A stretch of 56,814 nucleotides of DNA from a bacterium. Lineage in GTDB: Bacteria > Myxococcota_A > Polyangia > Nannocystales > Nannocystaceae. Positions 50,187 to 56,814 of this stretch are shown here, in pieces; the stretch's first letter is position 1, and each line of letters starts with the position of its first letter. The translations under genes and the position numbers were made by a program. Below the pieces are notes generated by a model. That model was not told the DNA's origin and made no database searches. It saw only the letters and a program-made list of their open reading frames with translations. The stretch lies in the NCBI GenBank assembly GCA_024742475.1, contig JANSYI010000046.1, forward strand, positions 1 to 56,814, written 5' to 3'.

Positions 50187-51308
50187 TCAGAAGTCCGCGC
50201 AGCACAGCGTCGTGGGGGTCATCGGCGTGACGTCGCCGTCGGGCACCCCGCCGCCAGACGGGCACGCGCCGGTCGCATCGTCGGGGAAGAAGCGGGCGCT
50301 GTTGAACGCGTCGTCGATGCTCCCCACGCAGCTGTTGTCGATGGGCACGTTGATGAAGTTGCCGACGCCGCACGAACTGCCCTCGTAGGCGCGAACGATT
50401 CCTCCACAGTCGACGTCCGCTGCCCCGCACTGGCACGCGCCGCAGGTCCGCGTGTCTTCGAAGTCGGTGTAGAGGACCGTCCGTGCGTCGTAGGCCGAGT
50501 CGGCGGGGCAGGGCACGTCGCCGGGGGCGGAGATGCAGTACGTGGAAATGTCCTCTTCGGGAAGGCACGTCGAGTCGCCGCCGCACGATCGACCAAGCGA
50601 CTCGGGAAGGCACACTGAGGTGGGCTCGGTGGGGCCCAATGGGGGAATGGTCTCGTCGAGCGAGGGTGTGCAGCTCACGTCGTCGGGAGGGGTCGCGTTT
50701 GCGGTGACGGAGTTGATGCCCTGCCCGATGAAGAACGTGCCGCAGGCGTTGTCGAGCGTGTTGCCGCCCTCGGGGGTGTTGCACGTGTTGCCGCTGTAGT
50801 AGGTGACCTGGGCGTCGGCACATTCGATGTTGGTGGGGAACTCGCAGCTGCATTCGCACTGCGCCGGTGGTGCGGCCGCGCCAGTGAAGCCGCCTGGGCC
50901 CTGAATCGAGTAGGTCATCCCGCATTCCGGTGGCGGTCCCGACTCTGCGGTGATGCGCAGACCCGGCCCGGTCCAGCCGTCGGGCGCCGACTCGACGCAG
51001 CGCTCGCCGCCTTCGCACGCCGGCACGTCGCCCGTCTCCGAGGTGGTCATGCCGGGATCGGTGGCACCGGTCTCGTCGGTAGAGCCGGGCGCGGTCGTGG
51101 ACGTCGTCGCCGAGGAGTCGGGCGTGGTCGTGCCGGAGGGGGAGGTGGTGGAGGTGGTGGAGGTTGGTCCGTTCGTCGGGTCAGCGGCCGTCGAGCCCGA
51201 GGAACTCGAACTCGCCCCTTCGGCCGAGTCGGTCCCGGTGAGGTCCGTGTCCTCGGGGTTGAAGCAGGCGGTCGCTGCGAAGAGCGCGAGGAGGCCGAGG
51301 CGTCGCAT
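50187..51308 (-). CDS. Cys-rich lipoprotein, paralogue of the 34.7-kb one
   Basis: A 373-residue lipoprotein with the lipobox ATAC followed by FNPEDT, a Ser/Thr/Gly/Pro linker of about 80 residues, and a cysteine-rich domain with about 25 Cys. It shares with the lipoprotein at 34682 the ACFNP start, the ESAPDGWTGP segment, the CECSC core, CGACQCG and a terminal CC. Function unknown; probably an adhesion or binding protein. It lies downstream of nothing obvious on this strand; the his operon starts 122 bases beyond its end. Confidence 0.85.
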   Translation of the reverse strand: MRRLGLLALFAATACFNPEDTDLTGTDSAEGASSSSSGSTAADPTNGPTSTTSTTSPSGTTTPDSSATTSTTAPGSTDETGATDPGMTTSETGDVPACEGGERCVESAPDGWTGPGLRITAESGPPPECGMTYSIQGPGGFTGAAAPPAQCECSCEFPTNIECADAQVTYYSGNTCNTPEGGNTLDNACGTFFIGQGINSVTANATPPDDVSCTPSLDETIPPLGPTEPTSVCLPESLGRSCGGDSTCLPEEDISTYCISAPGDVPCPADSAYDARTVLYTDFEDTRTCGACQCGAADVDCGGIVRAYEGSSCGVGNFINVPIDNSCVGSIDDAFNSARFFPDDATGACPSGGGVPDGDVTPMTPTTLCCADF

Positions 51309-51464
51309 CGACAGGGAGCGTATCGCGTCGGGCCAAGCCTGTGCTCGAGTAGCCCGTGGTGCGACTCGCCGCGCGGTCTCACTCGTCCTGCTAGGGGCGT
51401 CCTCTTCGCAGTTTCGTCCCGGATCGGGGCTCGCGCTCGACGCTCAGCGCACGATGATCCGTGC

Positions 51465-52775
51465 ATGGCTGGAGTGCGAGGTGGAGGCGCCGGGTCCAAC
51501 GCCCCGGCAACCCGCGTCCTCGTCGTCGACGACGATCCGGCGGACGCGTGCGTCACGATCTCCAGGCTGAAGCAGCTGCAGCGCAAGGTGCAGGTGGAGG
51601 TCGTCAACGCATTCGAGCCGGCCCGGCGCGAGCTCGTGCGTGGTGGCTACGACATCGCCTTCATCGACCACTACCTCGGAGCGCAGACAGGCCTCGAGCT
51701 CATCGATCTCGCGCGAAATGAAGGTGTGGAGTGCGCGCTCGTCCTCATGACTGGGAGCATGGACTCCGAGGTCGAGCTGACCGCGCTCGACCGGGGGGCC
51801 ACGGACTTCTTGGACAAGTCCGAACTCACTGCGCGGAGTCTGGACCGAACGCTTCGATACAGCATTCAGCGGGCGAACGAAGTCAACCAGATCGCGCGGT
51901 TGGGGGCGAGGCTCGAGGCGATCATCGAGGGGTCGAACGACGGCGTCTGGGATTGGAGCCCCCTCACGGGCAGCCTGTTCCTCTCTACGCGGTTCTGTGA
52001 GCTGATCGGGGCAGACCCCGAAGCGCCGACTTCGCTGCGAAGCTGGCTGGAGTGCATTCACCCCGACGATCGCGCCCGGGTCGAAGCGGCCCTGCGTGCC
52101 GAGGTGGTGGGCGAGAGCGACACGCTCGAGATCGAGTATCGGGTCGTGCGTGGCGAGGGCGAGGTGCGTTGGATGCATCTGCGAGGGAAGGGGTGCCGAG
52201 CCGCTGCCGGCCGGTTGCAGAGGGTCGCCGGCTCTCAGACGGACATTACGAGACGCAAAGAGCGCGAAGAGGACGCACGCCATCGCGCCTTTCACGACCC
52301 GCTCACCGGCCTGGGGAACCGCGCTGCGCTCGAACAGCAGTTGGAGGAGCTCCAGGGGCTCTTGGAGTGCCATGGCATCGGGTTTTCTCTGGTGCTGCTC
52401 GACCTCGATGGCTTCAAGCTGATCAACGATCGACACGGTCACGCGACGGGCGATGAGGTGCTGCAGGAGGTCGCCGCTCGGTTGTTGCGAGTCGTCTCGA
52501 CCGGTGGCACCGCCGCCCGAATCGGGGGGGACGAGTTCGTCGTGGTCGCGCCGGGGTGCGCTTCGTTCGCACTGGCGACCGAGCTCGCGCAGAGCCTGGG
52601 AGAGGCCGTGGCACGTCCGATCGAGGCGGTCGTCGGGAGGGTGCGTGTAGGCGCGAGCTGGGGTGTGCGCGTCGTGGCCGAGGCCGGCGTATCCAGCGCG
52701 ACTGCGCTGGCGGACGCCGACGCCGCGATGTACGGGGCCAAGAGCAGCAAACGTCGTCCACGTGCCGTCGGATAG
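51465..52775 (+). CDS. Receiver-PAS-GGDEF diguanylate cyclase (first of tandem pair)
   Basis: A 436-residue three-domain protein: receiver (residues about 15-130; VVDDDP, acceptor D68 in AFIDHYLG, lysine in LDKSEL), PAS (about 150-265; DGVWDWSPLTGSLFLSTRF, WLECIHPDDR, VAGSQTDITRRKE) and GGDEF (about 270-430; DPLTGLGNRAALEQQL, DLDGFKLINDRHGHATGD, IGGDEFVVV with GGDEF at 354-358). The cyclase signature is intact, so c-di-GMP is probably made under control of a phosphorelay. The RxxD inhibitory site is not visible. A close paralogue follows 83 bases downstream. Confidence 0.93.
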   Translation: MAGVRGGGAGSNAPATRVLVVDDDPADACVTISRLKQLQRKVQVEVVNAFEPARRELVRGGYDIAFIDHYLGAQTGLELIDLARNEGVECALVLMTGSMDSEVELTALDRGATDFLDKSELTARSLDRTLRYSIQRANEVNQIARLGARLEAIIEGSNDGVWDWSPLTGSLFLSTRFCELIGADPEAPTSLRSWLECIHPDDRARVEAALRAEVVGESDTLEIEYRVVRGEGEVRWMHLRGKGCRAAAGRLQRVAGSQTDITRRKEREEDARHRAFHDPLTGLGNRAALEQQLEELQGLLECHGIGFSLVLLDLDGFKLINDRHGHATGDEVLQEVAARLLRVVSTGGTAARIGGDEFVVVAPGCASFALATELAQSLGEAVARPIEAVVGRVRVGASWGVRVVAEAGVSSATALADADAAMYGAKSSKRRPRAVG

Positions 52776-52858
52776 CGCTCTCGTGCGGCCCGTATCGGGA
52801 CGCCGTGTCCCGTTTTCAGCCTCGCCCCCGGCGGCCCGAACCGAACAGAGATCCGGTG

Positions 52859-54169
52859 ATGGCTGCGAACCGTGTGAAGCCCGACCCGAAGACTCGACGG
52901 CCCGAGGACCGGCCGACGCGTGTGCTCATCGTGGACGATTCGGGCCCCGATGCGCTCATCACGGCGCGGATGCTGTCGCGCGCGTCACTGCCCACGGAGA
53001 GTCGCAGCGTCGCCTTGTACGATGAGGCGCTGTTCCTCCTCTCCTCCGGTCAGTTCGACGTCGCCTTGGTCGATCACGATCTCGGGCTGCGCACGGGCGT
53101 ACAGCTGATTCAGATGGCGCGGAGCCACGGTGTCAGCTGCCCGATGATCTTGGTGACGGGAAGCTGCGATCCCACGCTGGAAGCTTCCGCGCTCGAGCTG
53201 GGTGCGAGCGACTTCATCTCGAAGGACGAGCTGTGTGGGCGGGCGCTTGCAAGAGTCATCCGCTACGGGCTGCAGCGAACCCGAGAAGCACAGAAGCTGG
53301 TGACCCTGCAGCGGCGCTTCGAGGCCGTGATTGCCGGTTCGAACGATGGCATCTGGGACTGGTCGATCGGGACCGGGGAGATCTACCTCTCTCCGCGCTT
53401 TCTCGAATCGATCGGCGCCGCCGATTGCCGTTCGTTGAGCGCGTGGATGAAGCTCGTTCACGACGACGACCGAGCGTCGCTCAACGGGGCGCTGCGCGAC
53501 CACGCGGTGGGTCGTACGGAGTCCATCGACGTCGAGTATCGCGTCATCCTGCCCGACGGGACATGTCGCTGGCTGTACCTTCGCGGACGTGCGCAGCGAT
53601 GCGAAAACGGCCGCCTCGAGCGGATCGCTGGCTCGCAGACGGACATCACCGAGCGACGTGAGCGCGAAGAGGTGGTGCGGCGCCGGGCTCACCATGACCC
53701 GCTGACCAAGCTGGCCAACCGTGCCCACTTGGACGACCGACTCGCAGAGGCGATCACCGCGTCTCGTCGCAACGGCGGCGGGTTCTCGCTGCTGTACTTC
53801 GACCTCGACCGCTTCAAGCAGGTGAACGACGAATATGGCCATGCGGCTGGTGACGAGGTCTTGCGCGTCGTCGGCTCCCGGATTCGCGAGAGCGTGTCGA
53901 AGGGAGACTGCGTCGCGCGCATCGGCGGCGACGAGTTCGTGGTGCTGCTCGACGGATGCGTCGACGAGGGCGACGCCCAAGCCGTTGGGGCGCGGGTCGA
54001 GGCGCTCATTCTGCAGGCGATTCCGACCGCCGTCGGCGACGTGGACGTGGGCGTGAGCTGGGGCGCGCACGTCGTCGACGCGTGGGAGGATCCCGAGTCG
54101 CTGCTCGATGCGGCCGACCGAGCGATGTACGCCGCGAAGCGCGGCGGCAACGCGCCCAGCGAGGGCTGA
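52859..54169 (+). CDS. Receiver-PAS-GGDEF diguanylate cyclase (second of tandem pair)
   Basis: A 436-residue protein with the same domains as its upstream neighbour: receiver (VDDSGPD, acceptor D72 in LVDHDLG, lysine in ISKDEL), PAS (DGIWDWSIGTGEIYLSPRF, VAGSQTD-like IAGSQTDITERRE) and GGDEF (DPLTKLANRAHLDDRL, DLDRFKQVNDEYGHAAGD, IGGDEFVVL with GGDEF at 356-360). The two share the PAS and GGDEF layout closely, so they are an old tandem duplication. The start is the ATG at 52859. No inhibitory RxxD is present. No cognate kinase is adjacent. Confidence 0.93.
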   Translation: MAANRVKPDPKTRRPEDRPTRVLIVDDSGPDALITARMLSRASLPTESRSVALYDEALFLLSSGQFDVALVDHDLGLRTGVQLIQMARSHGVSCPMILVTGSCDPTLEASALELGASDFISKDELCGRALARVIRYGLQRTREAQKLVTLQRRFEAVIAGSNDGIWDWSIGTGEIYLSPRFLESIGAADCRSLSAWMKLVHDDDRASLNGALRDHAVGRTESIDVEYRVILPDGTCRWLYLRGRAQRCENGRLERIAGSQTDITERREREEVVRRRAHHDPLTKLANRAHLDDRLAEAITASRRNGGGFSLLYFDLDRFKQVNDEYGHAAGDEVLRVVGSRIRESVSKGDCVARIGGDEFVVLLDGCVDEGDAQAVGARVEALILQAIPTAVGDVDVGVSWGAHVVDAWEDPESLLDAADRAMYAAKRGGNAPSEG

Positions 54170-54188
54170 AGGTCGCTGCAGCGTCGCG

Positions 54189-54647
54189 CTACGGCGTCAC
54201 CGGACGGGGCGCCGAGGGGGCGTCGGTGGTGCCGATGGGCGCGAGCGTGTCTCGCTCCATCTTGGCCGGGGCCTGGTCGAGCTCGGACATCATGTACAGC
54301 GCGGCCACGGTGAGGATGACGATCATGCTGAGAATCTGCAGCGGCACCGCGATCGCGGTGAGCTTCGACGCGGTCTGCGGCTGCATGATCTGCCGTCGGC
54401 GGATGCGACGATTGAGCTTCTCGTAGAAGTCCTCGGGCGCGGCCACGTCGCCCAGGCCTCCGACCAGGGAGATGACCTTTTGAAGGTCCGCGAGCTCCTC
54501 GGCGACCTCGGGCGAACTCTCGAGCAGCTCCTCGAACGCCATGGCGTCCTCGGCCTCGAGCTCGTCGTCGAGGTAGGCGCTGGCCAGGTCATCGGTGAGA
54601 TCCTTGGCCAGACCCGAGTCGGAGCCTGTGTCGGTGGAGGTGGTCAC
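54189..54647 (-). CDS. Membrane anti-sigma factor without the zinc motif
   Basis: A 152-residue protein directly after the ECF sigma gene (42 bases). The N-terminal helix block (DDLASAYLDDELEAEDAMAFEELLESSPEVAEELADL) aligns with anti-sigma domains, but the usual HxxxCxxC zinc ligands are replaced (SSPEV). A membrane helix (AIAVPLQILSMIVILTVAALYMM) follows, with a short periplasmic tail. I infer an anti-sigma role from position, the helix block and topology. How it senses a signal is unclear because the periplasmic part is only about 25 residues. Confidence 0.8.
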   Translation of the reverse strand: MTTSTDTGSDSGLAKDLTDDLASAYLDDELEAEDAMAFEELLESSPEVAEELADLQKVISLVGGLGDVAAPEDFYEKLNRRIRRRQIMQPQTASKLTAIAVPLQILSMIVILTVAALYMMSELDQAPAKMERDTLAPIGTTDAPSAPRPVTP

Positions 54648-54689
54648 GAGAGCGGGGCTTTCTGGGTGATCGTAGTGCGGGTTGGGGTC

Positions 54690-55397
54690 TCAGGCCAGGT
54701 GGGGTTTGAGGCGGTCCTTGAGGGCGACCCGGGCGCGGTGCAGTCGGGACTTGAGCGTGCCCTCCTGCAGCCCTGTGATGCGGAGGATCTCCTGATAGCT
54801 GAGCCCTTGCACGTCGCGCAGGACGATGAGAAGGCGGTGCTCCGGGTCGAGCGCGGCGAGCTCGCGTTGGACCGCGGCCTCGAGCCGGTTGCCCTCGGTC
54901 ATGGCCTCGGGCCCATGCACGCGGCTCTGCAAGGGAACGCCTGGACCCGCCTCGCCTGCGGGGACCTGCGCCTCGGGGGTCTCGTCGACCGGGACGCTGC
55001 GGTGGAAGTGCCGCCCGCGCAGATACTTGATGCGGTTCTTACAGGTGTTCGACGCGATGCGGTAGAGCCACGTGTAGAAGCGACCCTCTCCGCGGTACGA
55101 AGCGATCGCGCGGTGCACCGTCATGAACACCTCCTGCGCGAGGTCCTCGGCTTCCTGGCGGTTGCCGATCATCCGCAGCGACAGGGAGAACACGCGGTCT
55201 TGGTAGATTCGGACGAGTTCTTCGAACGCGCGCTGGTCTCCGGCCTTGAGCTGACGAATGAGCGCCCGGTCGCGCGCGTCGGCACTCGCACGGTCGGACG
55301 CAGGCGCCGGGGCTTCAGCCTGCTGTGACGCTCCGGGCCCCGAGGGCTCGGACTTCGCGGCGCCTTGCACGGGAGGATCGACTTCCGTGGCGGTCAA
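54690..55397 (-). CDS. ECF (RpoE-like) sigma factor
   Basis: A 235-residue ECF sigma factor. An Ala/Pro-rich N-terminal extension of about 40 residues precedes region 2: DQRAFEELVRIYQDRVFSLSLRM, NRQEAEDLAQEVFMTVHRAI, and RFYTWLYRIASNTCKNRIKYL. Region 4 is LEAAVQRELAALDPEHRLLIVLRDVQGLSYQEILRITGLQEGTLKSRLHRARVALKDRL. It is well conserved with the RpoE-like group and probably controlled by the anti-sigma gene downstream. It is preceded by the PDZ lipoprotein gene on the same strand (50 bases), which may share the unit. Confidence 0.96.
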   Translation of the reverse strand: MTATEVDPPVQGAAKSEPSGPGASQQAEAPAPASDRASADARDRALIRQLKAGDQRAFEELVRIYQDRVFSLSLRMIGNRQEAEDLAQEVFMTVHRAIASYRGEGRFYTWLYRIASNTCKNRIKYLRGRHFHRSVPVDETPEAQVPAGEAGPGVPLQSRVHGPEAMTEGNRLEAAVQRELAALDPEHRLLIVLRDVQGLSYQEILRITGLQEGTLKSRLHRARVALKDRLKPHLA

Positions 55398-55447
55398 AAG
55401 TTCCCCTCGGCCTCAGGTTTTCATACGCGGAGGTTTTTGGCTACAGG

Positions 55448-56560
55448 TCAGCCCTCGACGAGGATGGTCTTGGACCGCTTGCTGCTGCCGCGGCTGAACT
55501 CGACGCGAAACTTCTTGGTGCTCTGGAGGCTCCCGTACAGCGCCAGCATCTGAAGCTGGTTGTTGGTGCGGCGCCCGTTGACGGTGGTGATCACATCGCC
55601 CACGGCGAACCCGGCCTTGCGCGAGGCAGGGCCCACGAAGCTCACCTTGTAGCCGCTGCCGATGCTCTTGCCGCGCATCTGCTGCTTGGCCTTCGACGAG
55701 CTACGAACCAGGCTGTCGAAGTACCACTTGGGGACCCGGCACGTGCTCCCGCTGCAGGTGACCGGGACCACGGCGGGCTTCGAGCTGGCCTTGCTTCCGC
55801 TGCCACCCTTGGTCGAGCTGCCGCCCTTGCTCCCGCTGGAGGGCTTGGGCGCCGGCGGGGGATCGAAGGTCCGCCCCGCTTCGGTCTCGAGGTACCGGGT
55901 CCACGCGAGCCCCGGCTCGATCGTGTACTTCAGCTCGCGAACCACACCGCCGCGCTGCAGGCTGACGCTGAGCGTGCCTTCGCGGGGGATACGCTCTCGG
56001 AGCTCGAGCAGACCCTTGGGCCCCGGAGGCTGGGTGCCCTCCACGGACATCACGAGGTCGCCGGGCTTGAGGCCGAGCGTTCGCCACATCGACGGCGATG
56101 CGAGCGTGCCGACGCGAAAGGACGCGGGCGCTCCGGCTTTGCGCTCCTTGGCGGTGACTCGGCTGAAGGGGAGGTCGTCCTCCCCTCGCGCAAGCGTGTC
56201 GGCGACGAGGGTGAGCACGAACGGATCGATGCGATACGCGTTGGGGTCGTCCTCGCTGGGGACGACGGCGCGAGCCAGCGCCGCGTGGAGCTCGGTGTCT
56301 GGAGGCGGCGGGGTGGGCGGCGCCTTTGGCTTGCGGCGCTTCCGCTTCTTCCGCTTCTTTCCCTGTGCTTCGGCTTCGACGAGGGCCTCGTCCTCGTCCC
56401 CGTCCCCGTCCCCGTCCTCGTTTTCGCCCGTGCCGTCGCCGTCGGCCTCACGCTCGACCGCGCCCGAGCTGCCCGCGTCGAGCCCGAACTGCTCCTGGAG
56501 CGTCTGACAGCCGCTCGCGCAGAACACGAACGCGAGGACGGCGGAAGAGAGCCGACGCAT
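55448..56560 (-). CDS. PDZ-domain (GspC-like) lipoprotein
   Basis: A 370-residue lipoprotein (start ATG 56560; lipobox CASGC). A charged Asp/Glu/Gly tether and a Lys/Arg-rich stretch (KKRKKRKRRKPKAPP) come first. Two PDZ-like regions are visible: the first (about 100-210) has DPFVLTLVADTLARGEDDLPFSRV and GLKPGDLVMSVEGTQPPGPKG; the second (about 310-370) has KAGFAVGDVITTVNGRRTNNQ. The first resembles the C-terminal part of type II secretion GspC. A Ser/Gly/Lys linker and a Cys pair (VTCSGSTCRVPKW) lie between. Probably a periplasmic scaffold or sensor; a role beside sigma/anti-sigma is possible. Confidence 0.82.
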   Translation of the reverse strand: MRRLSSAVLAFVFCASGCQTLQEQFGLDAGSSGAVEREADGDGTGENEDGDGDGDEDEALVEAEAQGKKRKKRKRRKPKAPPTPPPPDTELHAALARAVVPSEDDPNAYRIDPFVLTLVADTLARGEDDLPFSRVTAKERKAGAPASFRVGTLASPSMWRTLGLKPGDLVMSVEGTQPPGPKGLLELRERIPREGTLSVSLQRGGVVRELKYTIEPGLAWTRYLETEAGRTFDPPPAPKPSSGSKGGSSTKGGSGSKASSKPAVVPVTCSGSTCRVPKWYFDSLVRSSSKAKQQMRGKSIGSGYKVSFVGPASRKAGFAVGDVITTVNGRRTNNQLQMLALYGSLQSTKKFRVEFSRGSSKRSKTILVEG

Positions 56561-56651
56561 GCCCCACAGTCGCACGATTCGAGGGCCTCGCGTTGCCCGT
56601 CTCGCCTCCGTCGAAAAGGGCAAGCGATGCCGTGGGGGGTCACTACGGGCG

Positions 56652-56814
56652 AGGAGCCCGAGAGGGCGACCGGTTGGGGTGAAGCGAAGGGCGGCTTCGC
56701 CGGCCGCAGCGGGAGGGGCCTTTGCGAAAGGCCCCTCGAAGCAAAGACCAGGAGCCCGAGAGGGCGACCGTTTGGGGTGAAGCGAAGGGCGGCTTCGCCG
56801 GCCGCAGCGGGAGG
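56652..56814. repeat. 98-bp-period direct repeat with hairpin, cut by window end
   Basis: Positions 56652-56716 and 56750-56814 match at 64 of 65 bases, with a single G/T difference. Each copy contains a GCGAAG/CTTCGC pair. Between them a perfect 11-bp stem (56713-56723 with 56727-56737, loop GCG) lies inside the unit. The second copy is cut by the window end, so more copies may follow. Confidence 0.85.

Noticed and set aside
56652..56814. CRISPR array at the right edge
   Set aside because: Only two copies are visible; each is at least 65 bp with a single 33-bp gap, unlike repeat-spacer structure.

Overview
This looks like chromosomal DNA of a high-GC myxobacterium. Nannocystales (the Nannocystis/Plesiocystis/Enhygromyxa branch) is my best guess. 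The grounds are the dense secreted lipoproteins with Ser/Thr/Gly-rich linkers after the lipobox (about 18 in 57 kb), Myxococcus-type cysteine-rich repeats, a eukaryote-like Ser/Thr kinase, RNA-recognition-motif proteins, ECF sigma factors and many PAS/GGDEF/histidine-kinase sensors. The lineage is an inference from these traits. No rRNA, tRNA, IS transposase, phage gene or CRISPR array was seen.

Layout. 1-3.3 kb: a lipoprotein, a DUF2452/C1orf50-type protein and the ribosomal cluster rpsF-rpsR-rplI, with a structured rpsF leader that hides the Shine-Dalgarno and closed by a bidirectional terminator. 3.3-7.5 kb: an unknown protein, a lipoprotein, a trans-sulfuration-family PLP enzyme and a PAS histidine kinase/receiver pair. 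7.6-10.4 kb: dnaB and a dihaem cytochrome c lipoprotein. 10.4-18 kb: a Ser/Thr kinase overlapping an aldehyde-dehydrogenase-like pseudoenzyme, a lipoprotein methyltransferase homologue, a Kazal-domain lipoprotein, an ArsR/SRPBCC pair and further lipoproteins. 18-21.4 kb: ileS of the eukaryote-like IleRS2 type. 21.4-28.4 kb: a visibly rearranged zone with a diguanylate cyclase starting in mid-PAS, the out-of-frame remnant of a secreted-protein gene, a histidine kinase, and a single-gene cassette flanked by a perfect 83-bp direct repeat that duplicates the 3' end of an arylsulfotransferase-like gene.

28.5-34.6 kb: an FG-GAP/UnbV lipoprotein, a large cysteine-rich P-domain lipoprotein, another lipoprotein and a SufS/Csd-like aminotransferase. 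34.7-38.6 kb: an overlapping five-gene module (Cys-rich lipoprotein, unknown soluble protein, membrane-anchored Glu-Pro-repeat protein, ECF sigma, membrane anti-sigma candidate), which is the best candidate here for an undescribed envelope-signalling system. 38.7-46.3 kb: a lipoprotein, an NtrC-type activator, three RRM proteins, a GST, a lipoprotein, an Mpo1-like membrane protein, a LuxR-type regulator with a degenerate receiver, a possible small Cys-rich protein and a cupin.

46.4-50.1 kb (minus strand): hisH-hisA-hisF-hisIE-plsY with overlapping or tight junctions, HisH carrying a large insertion. 50.2-54.2 kb: a paralogue of the 34.7-kb Cys-rich lipoprotein and two tandem paralogous receiver-PAS-GGDEF proteins. 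54.2-56.6 kb (minus strand): a PDZ/GspC-like lipoprotein and an ECF sigma/zinc-less anti-sigma pair. The right edge holds a 98-bp-period repeat with a strong hairpin that runs off the window.

Functionally, housekeeping genes (translation, replication, histidine, phospholipid) are interleaved with regulatory and envelope genes. Many coding regions overlap by 1-4 nt, so translational coupling is common. Positions 1-242 hold no gene I can support.
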